From positions 1-64,000 of the forward strand of contig JBCDDC010000004.1 in assembly GCA_039180675.1 (NCBI GenBank): DNA of 64,000 nt, in the 5' to 3' direction. A model generated the notes under the pieces. That model did no database searches and was not told the origin of the DNA. It saw only the letters and a program-made list of their open reading frames with translations. This document shows positions 17,203-26,171 of this stretch, piece by piece. How positions within the stretch are numbered: position 1 is the first letter of the stretch; every line of letters starts with the position of its first letter. The DNA is from Thermohalobaculum sp039180675. Its GTDB lineage: Bacteria; Pseudomonadota; Alphaproteobacteria; Rhodobacterales; Rhodobacteraceae. The position numbers were made by a program, and so were the translations under genes.

Positions 17203-19322
17203 GACCGGCCTCGCAGGCGCAAGGCGTTGAGGATCACCAGGATCGATGAGCCGGACATCGCGCAGGCGGCAATCAGGGGTGTGATCAGCCCGGCCATCGC
17301 CATGGGGATGGCTATCGCGTTGTAGACGGCGGCGATTCCGAAACTCTGTAGCATCCGGCGGCGGGCCAGGCGAGCGACCGCGTGGGCATCGGCGACGGCG
17401 CCGAGCCCGTCGCTGGTGAAAACGAAACCGGCGGCCGTTTTGGCGACATCACTGGCCGAGGCGGGCGAGATCGAACAATGCGCGGCGGCAAGTGCCGGGC
17501 TGTCGTTCAACCCGTCTCCGACCATCAGCACTCTGCGCCCCTCGGAGCGGCGCGCTTCCAGCCACGCCAGTTTGTCTGCGGGCAGCATCGCTGCTTTGGC
17601 GGTTTCGATCCCGGTCGCGTTGGCGACGCTGCGCACCGCACCCGCCTGATCGCCCGACAGGATTGCGAGGTCGAGCCCGCGTTCTGCCAGTTCGTCGCAG
17701 GTCTCTTGCGCATTGTGCCGCAAGGTCTCGCCGAAGTGGAAATGGGCGATTTTGTCGGCGAAGGAGAGGGCGACGCCCGGCCCATCGGTATCCGACGCCC
17801 ATCCAGTTCGACCGAGACGCACCGTTTGGCCTTCAAGCTCGCCCTCGACACCAAAACCCGGATGTTCCACTAGTTTGGTGACCGGCGCCGGGGTGATACC
17901 GAGATGCTTCGCCTCGCGCGCGATGGTTCGGGAAAGCGGGTGGCGGGAGGCTGCGGCGAGGGCGGCGGCGGCAGGCCACGCGGGATCGTGCGCCTCGGGT
18001 GCCTCAACAAGGTCCGGCTCGGCGCTGGTCAGCGTTCCGGTCTTATCGAAGACGACCATATCGACATTTGCGAGCCGTTCGAGCTCCGACCCGTCCTTGA
18101 GGAAAATGCCCTGCTTGAAGAGCCGCGCGCTGGCGATGGTGTGGACTGTGGGGACTGCCAGCGCGAGAGCACAGGGGCAGGTGACGATGAGGACCGCCAC
18201 GGCGATCTGAAGCGCCGCATGGGCGTCTCCCTGAGCGGCGTACCAGCCGACGAAGGCGGTCGCGGCCAGAAGATGCACCACCGGCACATAGACCCGCGCG
18301 GCCCGGTCGGCCAGCCGGTCGAGCCGGCCCCGGCCGCGCTCGGCCGCGTCAACCATCCGCGCGATCTCGGCCAGCAAAGTGTCGTCGCTGGTGGCCGTGA
18401 CGCGAAGCTGTACCGCGCCCGTCAGGTTCAGCATTCCGGCATGAACCTCGGCGCCGACGGCCGCCAGTTCAGGCAGGCTTTCGCCGGTGATCAGCGACCG
18501 GTCGATCTCGGTCTGACCACTGATCAAGGTGCCATCGGCTGGGATCCGCTCACCCGGCGCGATCTCGACGGTCATGCCGGTTTGAAGCGCGTTGATGGCG
18601 ACGATCTCTCTCGCGCCGTCCGGCAGGACGCGGAGCGCCGTGCGCCCGGTCATCGCCATCAGCTCCGCCGCTGCAGAGCGCGCGCTCGCCCGGGTCCGGT
18701 GCTCCAGATACCGCCCGATCAACAGGAAGAAGAGCAGCATCACGGCCGCGTCGAAATAGGCTTGCGGACCGCTGCGCAGGGTCTCGGCGACCGAATTCGC
18801 TGCCGCGAGGATCACCGCCAGCGAGATGGGCACATCCATGTTGAGCCGCCGCGCGGTCAGTGCCTTGAACGCGCTTTGGAAGAAGGGTTGCCCGGCATAG
18901 ACCACCGCGGGCAGGGCGATCAGGCCCGAGATCCAGTGTAAGAGATCGCGTGTCGACCCCTCGGCCCCGGACCACACCGAGATCGACAGGATCATCACGT
19001 TCATCGCGGCGAAGCCTGCGACGCCGATGCGCAGCAACAGGCCGCGCCCGATCTTCTCGCCCGCAGACATGCCGTGCAGCGAGGGATCGTAGGGCCGGGC
19101 ATCGTAGCCCGCGCTTGAGAGGGCCGTGACCAGAGCCTCCGGGTCGGTTCTTTCCGGGTCGATCTCTGCACTGACCGTATGAGCCGAGAGATTGGCACGC
19201 GCTGCCGCCACCCCGGCGCAACTGCTGAGGCAGCGCTCGACCTTGCTCATGCAGCCTGCACAGGTCATTCCGGGTACCAGCAGGTCGACCCGGTCGAGAT
19301 GTGTGTGCCGGTCGAACGCCAT
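17199..19322 (-). CDS. ccoI: Copper-translocating P-type ATPase CcoI/FixI
   Basis: This 707-residue P1B-type ATPase exports copper for assembly of the cbb3 oxidase. In order it has a heavy-metal domain (GMTCAGC, Cys21/Cys24), membrane helices, the TGES actuator loop (LITGES), the CPC metal site (VTCPCALAL), the phosphorylation motif DKTGTLT (Asp426) and the hinge VGDGLNDSPAL. Its start codon overlaps the ccoH stop by one base, and its stop overlaps ccoS. The position inside ccoGHIS identifies it as CcoI rather than CopA. Confidence 0.95.
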   Translation of the reverse strand: MAFDRHTHLDRVDLLVPGMTCAGCMSKVERCLSSCAGVAAARANLSAHTVSAEIDPERTDPEALVTALSSAGYDARPYDPSLHGMSAGEKIGRGLLLRIGVAGFAAMNVMILSISVWSGAEGSTRDLLHWISGLIALPAVVYAGQPFFQSAFKALTARRLNMDVPISLAVILAAANSVAETLRSGPQAYFDAAVMLLFFLLIGRYLEHRTRASARSAAAELMAMTGRTALRVLPDGAREIVAINALQTGMTVEIAPGERIPADGTLISGQTEIDRSLITGESLPELAAVGAEVHAGMLNLTGAVQLRVTATSDDTLLAEIARMVDAAERGRGRLDRLADRAARVYVPVVHLLAATAFVGWYAAQGDAHAALQIAVAVLIVTCPCALALAVPTVHTIASARLFKQGIFLKDGSELERLANVDMVVFDKTGTLTSAEPDLVEAPEAHDPAWPAAAALAAASRHPLSRTIAREAKHLGITPAPVTKLVEHPGFGVEGELEGQTVRLGRTGWASDTDGPGVALSFADKIAHFHFGETLRHNAQETCDELAERGLDLAILSGDQAGAVRSVANATGIETAKAAMLPADKLAWLEARRSEGRRVLMVGDGLNDSPALAAAHCSISPASASDVAKTAAGFVFTSDGLGAVADAHAVARLARRRMLQSFGIAAVYNAIAIPMAMAGLITPLIAACAMSGSSILVILNALRLRGRS

Positions 19323-19774
19323 CAGTCCTGCTCTGGGATCACAAGCTCTGCGGTCTTCTCGAAGGCCGGGCCCTCAGCATTCGTGAAATGGACCCGCCAG
19401 GCGCCGGGTTCGAGCGTGATGAGCGCCTTGTAGCTGCCCGCATCCCTGACGAGCTGCACCGAGCGGTCATGGTCATCCGTGGTCGGGCGCCCAACGGTGG
19501 CACGAAGATCGAGCCCGTTGATTTGCGCGCCGTCCGGGCCAGAGATCGTCACCGACAGGTAACCTTCGCCGTAACGGATATCGCTGACCCAGCCGAGCGC
19601 CTGCTGTGCCTGCGTCCGCGTGTTCCAACCCTGGCTCGCCACGTAGGAATTCTTCACGACCAGCCCCGGGAAGCTGCCGGTTGCGGCGAACAGCATGGTC
19701 ATATTGGCGGCGATGATCACGGCAAAGGCGGTGAGCGCGATGCCGAGGACGTGATACCCCTTCAATTCCTTCAT
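19322..19774 (-). CDS. ccoH: cbb3 oxidase assembly protein CcoH/FixH
   Basis: This 150-residue protein of the FixH family has one N-terminal membrane helix (about residues 9-30) and a periplasmic domain with NSYVASQGWNTRTQAQQALG and an Ig-like fold. CcoH stabilises the assembling cbb3 complex. The ATG at 19774 overlaps the ccoG stop by four bases (ATGA). The longer upstream reading frame is only a shadow of ccoG. Confidence 0.92.
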   Translation of the reverse strand: MKELKGYHVLGIALTAFAVIIAANMTMLFAATGSFPGLVVKNSYVASQGWNTRTQAQQALGWVSDIRYGEGYLSVTISGPDGAQINGLDLRATVGRPTTDDHDRSVQLVRDAGSYKALITLEPGAWRVHFTNAEGPAFEKTAELVIPEQD

Positions 19775-21198
19775 GGCTTGGGCCCCTGAAAGTGCGTGTC
19801 GTAGGAGCTTCGTTCGCGGGTCATCAGGTTCTCGACCCACAGGCGGACAGGGACGCGTTCCTGGGTCTCCGATCCGGCGGGTGCGGTCAGGAAAACCCGC
19901 AGCTTCCGCGTCTGATCTGCCGGAATGGGGATCGCCGAGGCGTCCTGACCCTGGACCTTGAGGCGCAGATATCCGGCTTCGGTTCTGGCCGAGAGGCGGA
20001 ACACATTGGGCACCGGATTGCGGTTCAGGATGCGGACTTCGTATCCGTTGCGAACGGAGCCGTCCGACAGCGTGACGAAGATCGGATTGCGATCGCGCTG
20101 AACGGTCAGGTCGATGGTGTCCCGCAGGAAAAGCGTGGTGATCATCGCGATACCGATCCCGGCCCAAAGCACGGAATAGATGATCGTGCGGGGCCGGATG
20201 ATGCGCTTTAGAACCGGCCAGGCGGACTTGCCCTCCTGCTCCAGCTGTTCGTCGGCGAGGCTGCAATAGTCGATCAGGCCGCGCGGCTTGCCGATCTTTG
20301 CCATGATGTCGTCGCAGGCATCGATGCAGAGCGCGCAGGTGATGCAGCCGATCTGCTGGCCCTCGCGGATATCGACACCGGTCGGGCAGACGGCGACGCA
20401 GGCGTTGCAATCGACGCAATCGCCGAGGCTTTGAGCGGCCTCGCTCTTGCGGTGCTTGCCGCGCGGCTCCCCCCGCCAGTACTTGTAGGTCACGGTCAGC
20501 GAATTCTCATCGAGCATCGCTGCCTGGATCCGCGGCCAGGGGCACATGTAGATGCAGACCTGCTCGCGCAGAAAGCCGCCTAGGACGAAGGTCGTGGCAG
20601 TGAGTGTGCCGATGGTGGCGTAGGCGATGGGGTGGGCCGAGCCGGTAAAGACCTCGGCGAAGAGCGTGGGAGCATCGGCGAAGTAAAAGATCCAGGCGCC
20701 GCCCGTGGCGACGGCGATCAAGAGCCACAGGGCCCACTTTGAAAATCGCTTACGCGCCTTGTCGAGCGTCCATTTTGACTTCAGCAACCGGAACTGGGCG
20801 TTTCGATCGCCCTCGATCCACCGTTCGACATGCTGATAGAGATCGACCCAGACGGTTTGCGGGCAGGCATAGCCGCACCAGACCCGGCCGAGCACCGATG
20901 TGAAGAGAAAAAGGCCGACCCCGGCCATGATCAGCAGCCCGGCGATGTAGTAGAATTCCTGCGGCCAGATCTCGATCCAGAAGAAGAACATGCGTCGGTT
21001 GGCGAGATCGATCATCACAGCCTGATCCGGCAGATGGACGCCGCGATCCCAGCGAATCCAGGGCGTCAGGTAGTAGACCGCGAGGCTCAGACCCATGATC
21101 CACCACTTCAGGCGGCGGAATGTGCCTTTGACTGCCTTCGGAAAAACCGGCTCGCGTGCAGCGTAGAGGCTGGCTGGACTTTCGGTTGTCATCGTCAT
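19771..21198 (-). CDS. ccoG: Polyferredoxin CcoG/FixG
   Basis: This 475-residue membrane iron-sulfur protein is the cupric reductase partner of cbb3 assembly. It has several membrane helices with the CGYACPQTVW and IYMCPWPR cysteine motifs, then two 4Fe-4S ferredoxin motifs (CVDCNACVAVCPTG and CITCALCIDACD), and a C-terminal periplasmic Ig-like domain. It is the first gene of ccoGHIS, preceded by an FNR box at 21258-21271 about 60 bases upstream. Confidence 0.95.
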   Translation of the reverse strand: MTMTTESPASLYAAREPVFPKAVKGTFRRLKWWIMGLSLAVYYLTPWIRWDRGVHLPDQAVMIDLANRRMFFFWIEIWPQEFYYIAGLLIMAGVGLFLFTSVLGRVWCGYACPQTVWVDLYQHVERWIEGDRNAQFRLLKSKWTLDKARKRFSKWALWLLIAVATGGAWIFYFADAPTLFAEVFTGSAHPIAYATIGTLTATTFVLGGFLREQVCIYMCPWPRIQAAMLDENSLTVTYKYWRGEPRGKHRKSEAAQSLGDCVDCNACVAVCPTGVDIREGQQIGCITCALCIDACDDIMAKIGKPRGLIDYCSLADEQLEQEGKSAWPVLKRIIRPRTIIYSVLWAGIGIAMITTLFLRDTIDLTVQRDRNPIFVTLSDGSVRNGYEVRILNRNPVPNVFRLSARTEAGYLRLKVQGQDASAIPIPADQTRKLRVFLTAPAGSETQERVPVRLWVENLMTRERSSYDTHFQGPKP

Positions 21199-21257
21199 GC
21201 CCGGGATCCATTCCTGGAGACTGGATGGAGTCCTCGCACGCGCGCCGAAAAGGGGCC

Positions 21258-21271
21258 TTGATCTGGATCAA
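21258..21271 (-). promoter_or_regulatory. FNR/FnrL box upstream of ccoG
   Basis: TTGAT-CTGG-ATCAA is a perfect match to the FNR consensus (TTGAT-N4-ATCAA). It is centred about 66 bases before the ccoG start and lies in the gap after ccoP, so ccoGHIS can be induced separately under low oxygen. Confidence 0.9.
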
Positions 21272-21290
21272 AGCCGCCTGCGGCAAGCCG

Positions 21291-22151
21291 CTACTCACCA
21301 CCCCCGAGGCTGTGGATGTAATGGGCGACCTGCCGGATTTCCGCCTCGGTCAGCCGGTTGCTCCACGCGGGCATGACGCCAAAGCGGGAATGGGTGATGG
21401 TCTCGATCAAAGCCTCACGTTCTGAGCCGTAGAGCCAGATCGCATCAGCCAGGTTGGGGGCTCCCTGTTCCGGGTCGCCCAGGCCCTGTTCGCCGTGGCA
21501 GCCGGAGCAATGGTCGAGGAAAAGCTCGGCGCCCGCATCCGTCGCCTCGGCCTGACCGCTGAGGGAAAGGGCGTAGTCTGCGACGGTTTCGATCTCCTCA
21601 TTCGTCAGGATCTCGTCGTCGCCAAATGCCGGCATCTGGGACCAGTGGGTGTCTTCGTCGCTCTCCCAGCGGATGCCGTGGCGAAGGGTGTAGGCAATGG
21701 CTTCATGGTCGCCTCCCCAAAGCCAGTCATCGTCCAAGAGGTTGGGGTAGCCAACCGCGCCGGCGGCCCCGGCCCCATGGCATTGCGAGCAATAGGTCCG
21801 ATAGATCGCGGCGCCTCCGGCGCGGGCGAAACTGTCGAGGTCCGAATTGGCCGCGATCTCGGTGAAGTCGGCCGCAGCTATCCGTGCCGATATCTCGGCA
21901 TTGCTCGCGGCATGAGCTTCGATGGCTTCGGCAACTTCTGCGCGGGAGGAGAAGCCGAGGACGCCATCCGTGGCCGTCGATATCAGGGGCCATGCCGGGA
22001 AAAAGATCGTGTACCCGATGCCCCAAACGATCGTCAGATAGAAAGTGTATAGCCACCACCGGGGCAGGGGGGTATCGAGTTCCTGAATCCCGTCCCATTC
22101 GTGCTGCGTCGTGACCGTTCCGGTCAGTGCGTCGCGCTCTGGCTCAGCCAT
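21291..22151 (-). CDS. ccoP: cbb3 cytochrome c oxidase subunit III (dihaem), CcoP
   Basis: This 286-residue dihaem cytochrome c subunit has an N-terminal CcoP segment (WDGIQELDTPLPRWW), one membrane helix, and two haem-binding motifs, CSQCH and CSGCH, each followed by a distal Met. It takes electrons from soluble or membrane cytochrome c and passes them toward CcoO. The start overlaps the ccoQ end by 8 bases. Confidence 0.95.
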   Translation of the reverse strand: MAEPERDALTGTVTTQHEWDGIQELDTPLPRWWLYTFYLTIVWGIGYTIFFPAWPLISTATDGVLGFSSRAEVAEAIEAHAASNAEISARIAAADFTEIAANSDLDSFARAGGAAIYRTYCSQCHGAGAAGAVGYPNLLDDDWLWGGDHEAIAYTLRHGIRWESDEDTHWSQMPAFGDDEILTNEEIETVADYALSLSGQAEATDAGAELFLDHCSGCHGEQGLGDPEQGAPNLADAIWLYGSEREALIETITHSRFGVMPAWSNRLTEAEIRQVAHYIHSLGGGE

Positions 22152-22356
22152 CGCCGTCCTCCACTTGCGGAGCCGTCTCGGCCACCGGCTTCTTCCCGGG
22201 CATGACATCGTTTCTGAGCGGGATTTGAGCCAGATCGCGATGCTTCGCGCGGGATCCGGGCCGGAAGGTCCAAAGGATCTGACCCACGAAGAACGCCGTC
22301 ATGGCGATCAGGAACCAGCTATCGGCGAATTCTCGAAGCCAGGTATAGGTTTCCAT
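22144..22356 (-). CDS. ccoQ: cbb3 oxidase subunit CcoQ
   Basis: This 70-residue single-helix protein (METYTWLREFADSW, then a hydrophobic segment and FRPGSRAKHRDLAQIPLR) matches CcoQ, which stabilises the CcoNOP complex. The ATG at 22356 has AAGGA upstream. It sits between ccoO and ccoP, as in all ccoNOQP operons. Confidence 0.9.
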   Translation of the reverse strand: METYTWLREFADSWFLIAMTAFFVGQILWTFRPGSRAKHRDLAQIPLRNDVMPGKKPVAETAPQVEDGDG

Positions 22357-22366
22357 CGATCCTTCC

Positions 22367-23128
22367 TCAGCGATAGTTGGCCTCGGCCTCGTAGACCGAG
22401 AAGTCCACAAGCGTGCCAAGCATTTGCAGATAGGCGATCATGGCATCGAGCTCCGTGATCTCGCGCTGACCGTCGAAGTTGCGGACCGGCGCATTGGGAT
22501 AACGCGCGAGCAGGTCGTCGACCCCATCCGAGTCCGGATCGACCTGAGCGCGCACGTCCTGCAGAGCGGCCGCAATCATCTCATCCGTATAGGGCACGCC
22601 AACGGCCCTGTTGGCGCGCAGATGCGCGGCGACGTTCTTGAAGTCGAGTTTGGTCTCCGCCAGCCAAGGATAGGCGGGCATGATCGACTCCGGCACCAGC
22701 GCGCGCGGGTCTTTCATGTGGTCGATATGCCATTCGTCGGAGTAGCGCCCGCCGACCCGCGCCAGATCGGGACCCGTGCGCTTTGAGCCCCACTGAAACG
22801 GACGATCGTACATCGACTCGGCGGCGAGGCTGTAATGGCCATAGCGCTCGACCTCGTCGCGCATGGGACGGATCATCTGGCTATGGCAGGTGTAGCAGCC
22901 CTCGCGGATGTAGATGTGGCGACCCAGCAGTTCCAGCGGCGCATAGGGGCGCATGCCGGTCACTTTCTCGATCGTGTTCTGCAGGTAGAAGAGAGGTGCG
23001 ATCTCGACGATCCCGCCGATCGAGACGACGACCAGCGCCAGGATCAATAGCACGGTCGCATGCCGCTCGATCTTGGCGTGCTGACGCAGCAGTCTCTGCG
23101 TCGTGGTTGGTTTGGCCTGGTCAGCCAT
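22367..23128 (-). CDS. ccoO: cbb3 cytochrome c oxidase subunit II (monohaem), CcoO
   Basis: This 253-residue membrane-anchored monohaem cytochrome has one N-terminal helix and the haem motif CYTCH (EGCYTCHSQMIRP), with the conserved GPDLARVGGRYSDEWH segment. It passes electrons from CcoP to the CcoN catalytic subunit. The ATG at 23128 lies inside the end of a 69-codon ORF (23121-23330) that separates it from ccoN. The ribosome site is weak, which fits translational coupling to that ORF. Confidence 0.95.
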   Translation of the reverse strand: MADQAKPTTTQRLLRQHAKIERHATVLLILALVVVSIGGIVEIAPLFYLQNTIEKVTGMRPYAPLELLGRHIYIREGCYTCHSQMIRPMRDEVERYGHYSLAAESMYDRPFQWGSKRTGPDLARVGGRYSDEWHIDHMKDPRALVPESIMPAYPWLAETKLDFKNVAAHLRANRAVGVPYTDEMIAAALQDVRAQVDPDSDGVDDLLARYPNAPVRNFDGQREITELDAMIAYLQMLGTLVDFSVYEAEANYR

Positions 23129-23330
23129 GACGCCCGCATTGGGCAAGCGCGTCCAAGCGGCGCTCTTCCACCGCATCGCTTTGTGTCACGCCGTAGTCAT
23201 TGAGTGCGTCGAAGGACATGACGAGCCCCATGATCTCTTCACCCAGGGCCTCGGACGGGCTTGTTTCTCGCCGGAAAAAGCTTCGGCAGAACGACGCGCC
23301 TTCGGTTCCTGCACAACGAATCATCATCAT
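23121..23330 (-). CDS. Uncharacterised 69-aa ORF between ccoN and ccoO
   Basis: This ORF fills the gap of about 207 bases between ccoN and ccoO; these genes are usually nearly adjacent. Its ATG at 23330 lies six bases after the ccoN stop, with GGAG formed by the ccoN 3' end, and its stop overlaps the ccoO start by 8 bases. Both are marks of a coupled operon gene. The product begins MMMIRCAGTEG, has three cysteines (residues 6, 15 and 65), a basic RSFFRRE patch and an acidic helical C-terminal half; there is no membrane helix. I do not recognise a family. It could be an assembly or regulatory factor for the oxidase. It could also be a non-functional spacer that keeps the ribosome moving. Confidence 0.55.
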   Translation of the reverse strand: MMMIRCAGTEGASFCRSFFRRETSPSEALGEEIMGLVMSFDALNDYGVTQSDAVEERRLDALAQCGRHG

Positions 23331-23335
23331 TGGTT

Positions 23336-24928
23336 TCACTCCGCTGGGACTGCGATGGGTTTTGGTTCGTAGCGGCGGCCCCGGATCGTCTGATACAGAT
23401 TCCAGACCATGATCAGGGCGCCTGTCAGGTACATCACCCCGCCCAAGCCGCGGACGATGTACATTGGAAACTTTGCTGCGACGGTGTCGGCGAAGGAGTT
23501 GACGAGGAAGCCGTTCGCATCGGTCTCGCGCCACATCAGCCCCTCCATAATGCCGGTCACCCACATCGAGGCGGCGTAGAGAACGATGCCGAGCGTCGCG
23601 AGCCAGAAGTGCCACGAGACGAGCGCAAGGGAATAAAGCCGGTCGCGGTTCCAAAGGCGCGGCACCAGGAAGTAGAGCGCGCCGAAGGTGATCATGCCGT
23701 TCCAGCCAAGTGCACCGGAATGCACATGCCCGATCGTCCAGTCGGTGTAGTGGGAGAGGGAGTTGACCGCCTTGATCGACATCATCGGCCCCTCGAACGT
23801 CGCCATGCCGTAGAAGCCGACGGAGACAACCAGCATCCTGAGCACTGGGTCCGTGCGCAGCTTGTCCCAGGCGCCGTTCAGCGTCATCAGCCCATTGATC
23901 ATGCCGCCCCAGGAGGGCATCCACAGCATGATCGAGAACACCATACCCAGTGTCTGAGCCCAATCGGGCAGCGCGGTGTAGTGCAGGTGATGCGGCCCCG
24001 CCCAGATGTAGAGGAAGATCAGTGCCCAGAAGTGGATGATCGAGAGCTTGTAGGAATAGACCGGGCGCTCGGCCTGCTTAGGCACAAAGTAGTACATCAT
24101 CCCTAGGAAGCCTGCGGTCAGGAAGAAGCCGACCGCGTTGTGCCCGTACCACCATTGCACCATCGCATCCTGAACGCCTGAGAACACGCTGTAGGAGGCT
24201 GAGCCAAGGATCGACACCGGCATCGACAGGTTCCGCACCACATGCAGCATCGCCACCGTGACGATGAAGCCCAGGAAGAACCAGTTGGCCACGTAGATAT
24301 GCGGCTCTTGCCGGTTGATCAGGGTGCCGAGAAAGACGGCGAGATACCCGACCCAGACCACGGTGAGCAGCAGGTCGATATGCCAGGCGAGCTCGGCATA
24401 CTCCTTGCTCTCGGAGCCTCCGAAGACATAGGAGGTTGCGGCGAGCACGATCACGAGTTGATAGCCCCAGAACACCCACCACGCGAGATTGCCGCCCCAG
24501 AGCCTCGCCGCGCAGGTGCGCTGGACGATGTAGAAAGATGTGCAGATCAGGGCGTTACCGCCAAAGGCAAAGATCACGGCTGAAGTATGCAGGGGCCGGA
24601 GCCGCCCGAATGAGGTGAACGAGAGATCCCAGTTCAAGACCGGAAAGGCGAGTTGGAAGGCGATGTAGGTGCCGACCAGAAACCCTACGATCCCCCACAG
24701 TGCTGTGGCGATCACCCCGGCCCGGACGACGTCATCCATATAGCCGCTGTCGCCTTCCGCGAGCACGGGCTTGGTCTCGCGTGACATGGTCCACAGGAAG
24801 GCAGCCGATGCTGCCGCGATCACCACAAAGGCGTTGACGCGGTAGGCGAGGTCATGCCCCCAGTTCGCAGCCAATGCGCCGAAGACGATGATCGTACCGA
24901 AAAAGGCCAGCTTGATTGCGATGGTCAC
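23336..24928 (-). CDS. ccoN: cbb3 cytochrome c oxidase catalytic subunit I, CcoN
   Basis: This is the 530-residue haem-copper oxidase catalytic subunit of the C family. It has 12 or more membrane helices and the conserved ligands in RPLHTSAVIFAFGGN, HNAVGFFLTAGFLG, WAGPHHLHYTALPDW and GHVHSGALGWNGM. I place the start at the GTG at 24928 because GGAGAGAG lies four bases upstream; the ORF can be extended 10 codons, but only to a non-standard ATT. The length then fits CcoN relatives (about 530). An FNR box lies 57 bases upstream. It is the first gene of a ccoN-ORF-ccoO-ccoQ-ccoP operon. Confidence 0.95.
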   Translation of the reverse strand: MTIAIKLAFFGTIIVFGALAANWGHDLAYRVNAFVVIAAASAAFLWTMSRETKPVLAEGDSGYMDDVVRAGVIATALWGIVGFLVGTYIAFQLAFPVLNWDLSFTSFGRLRPLHTSAVIFAFGGNALICTSFYIVQRTCAARLWGGNLAWWVFWGYQLVIVLAATSYVFGGSESKEYAELAWHIDLLLTVVWVGYLAVFLGTLINRQEPHIYVANWFFLGFIVTVAMLHVVRNLSMPVSILGSASYSVFSGVQDAMVQWWYGHNAVGFFLTAGFLGMMYYFVPKQAERPVYSYKLSIIHFWALIFLYIWAGPHHLHYTALPDWAQTLGMVFSIMLWMPSWGGMINGLMTLNGAWDKLRTDPVLRMLVVSVGFYGMATFEGPMMSIKAVNSLSHYTDWTIGHVHSGALGWNGMITFGALYFLVPRLWNRDRLYSLALVSWHFWLATLGIVLYAASMWVTGIMEGLMWRETDANGFLVNSFADTVAAKFPMYIVRGLGGVMYLTGALIMVWNLYQTIRGRRYEPKPIAVPAE

Positions 24929-24930
24929 GG

Positions 24931-24938
24931 CTCTCTCC
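24931..24938 (-). promoter_or_regulatory. Ribosome site that fixes the ccoN GTG start
   Basis: GGAGAGAG lies four bases before the GTG at 24926-24928. No ATG or GTG in this frame lies further upstream before the FNR box, so the GTG is the most likely start. Confidence 0.7.
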
Positions 24939-24984
24939 GAGGTCTTTTGCGCCGCCAATCTCGCGTGCGGTCTCGGAGGGCGCC

Positions 24985-24998
24985 TTGACCTGGATCAA
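24985..24998 (-). promoter_or_regulatory. FNR/FnrL box upstream of ccoN
   Basis: TTGAC-CTGG-ATCAA differs from the FNR consensus at one position. It is centred about 63 bases before the ccoN GTG, as expected for FnrL activation of ccoNOQP. The rest of the gap up to the fnrL stop (24999-25244) shows no convincing gene. Confidence 0.85.
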
Positions 24999-25202
24999 AT
25001 GAACCTGCTGCCTCCGGTTGCATCTGCCCAGGGTGGTGCGTGGTGTCTTATGGCGATTGGATCCACGGCGGGATGAGTGATCGGCGCACTGGAGGAATTA
25101 TCGTCGATCTTCAGGGCAAGCCGGCACCGCCGCACGCCGACTGTCGTCGGATGAAGGCTGACGATCCGCGAGAGGCTCCAAGCAAAGATGCGACGTCCAA
25201 GT

Positions 25203-25233
25203 GAAGTGGAACTGACAGTCAGCTTTGCACTTC
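25203..25233 (-). terminator. Hairpin after fnrL
   Basis: On the minus strand GAAGTG...CACTTC encloses a second stem, CTGAC-T-GTCAG, starting about 10 bases after the fnrL stop. There is no T-run, so it may end or stabilise the fnrL transcript rather than act as a classical terminator. Confidence 0.35.
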
Positions 25234-25244
25234 CGCGGCTCTGG

Positions 25245-26012
25245 TCACGCGACTGCGTCACTCGCCGTGTCATCGAAGTCCTCTCCAGCCAATTGCTGGA
25301 GTGCCGCAACATTCGTCAGCGCAACGGTGCGTTTGTCCGGCAGATCCACCAGGCCCTTCCTGCGCAGGGTCGAGAATTGGCGGCTGACGGTCTCGATGGT
25401 CAGGCCCAAGTACTCCGCGATCGCCTCGCGGCCGAGTGGGATCTGCAGTGCCATCCCATCGAGGATCGGCCGGTTCTCCAGCACCGCCGCGCGGCGGCTC
25501 AGAATCATCAGAAAACTCGCCAGCTTCTCTGCCGCCGTCTTGCGTCCGAGGAGCAGCATCCATTCCTGGGCCGCATCCAACTCATCCAGCGTCATTTCCA
25601 AGAGACGGTGCTTCAATTGCTCGCTGCCTCGCAGCAAGTCCTCGAACTCCCGCCGGTGGAAGAGGCACATCCGAACCCGCGTTGCCGCCACCGCATCATA
25701 GGGCGCGACAGGGCGCAGCGGGCGGCCGATGAAATCTGAGGGAAACAACAGGCCAACCATCTGCCGCCGACCGTCCTCCAGCGTCTTTTGCAACGCCACG
25801 ACGCCATCGATGACCGAGCCAAGCACCTGGGTGTGCTCGCCCTCGCTTACGATCTCCTGACCGGGTTCGAAATCTTTGTAGAACTTCGCCTTCTCAAGAA
25901 GCGCCAATTCTGCCGGGGTCGAATAGCTGCAAACCGCACGGTGCCGGATTGCACAATCGGCGCAGCAGTGCGGTTTCCAGGTGAATTCAATTGCTGTTGG
26001 CTCAGTCACCAT
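25245..26012 (-). CDS. fnrL: Crp/Fnr-family oxygen regulator FnrL
   Basis: This 255-residue FNR-type activator closely resembles Rhodobacter FnrL (CAIRHRAVC, LEDGRRQMVGLLFPSDF, LLEMTLDELDAAQEWMLLLG). Cluster ligands are present: Cys17, Cys20 and Cys28 near the N-terminus and Cys116 (RVRMC), so a [4Fe-4S] oxygen sensor is expected. The HTH is EAIAEYLGLTIETVSRQFSTL, whose E-x2-S-R recognition pattern reads TTGAT sites. The ATG at 26012 has AGGA close before it; a GTG one codon later is possible. It sits beside the cbb3 operons that carry its predicted boxes. Confidence 0.93.
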   Translation of the reverse strand: MVTEPTAIEFTWKPHCCADCAIRHRAVCSYSTPAELALLEKAKFYKDFEPGQEIVSEGEHTQVLGSVIDGVVALQKTLEDGRRQMVGLLFPSDFIGRPLRPVAPYDAVAATRVRMCLFHRREFEDLLRGSEQLKHRLLEMTLDELDAAQEWMLLLGRKTAAEKLASFLMILSRRAAVLENRPILDGMALQIPLGREAIAEYLGLTIETVSRQFSTLRRKGLVDLPDKRTVALTNVAALQQLAGEDFDDTASDAVA

Positions 26013-26171
26013 ATCCTGGCTTCGCAATCCGGCGTTGATCTTCCGTGACCCTCTACAGAGTATCTGTTCCAACCAATGGAACCTCAGCGACCTGGGTTCG
26101 TCAACCTTTGCAACCTTTCAGGTGACCTTCGGTCGCGCAGTTTCAGCCGCTCTGGCCCTTGCACCGCGGCC

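Noticed and set aside
24929..24958. N-terminal extension of ccoN
   Set aside because: It would require an ATT start and overlaps the ribosome site of the GTG at 24928.
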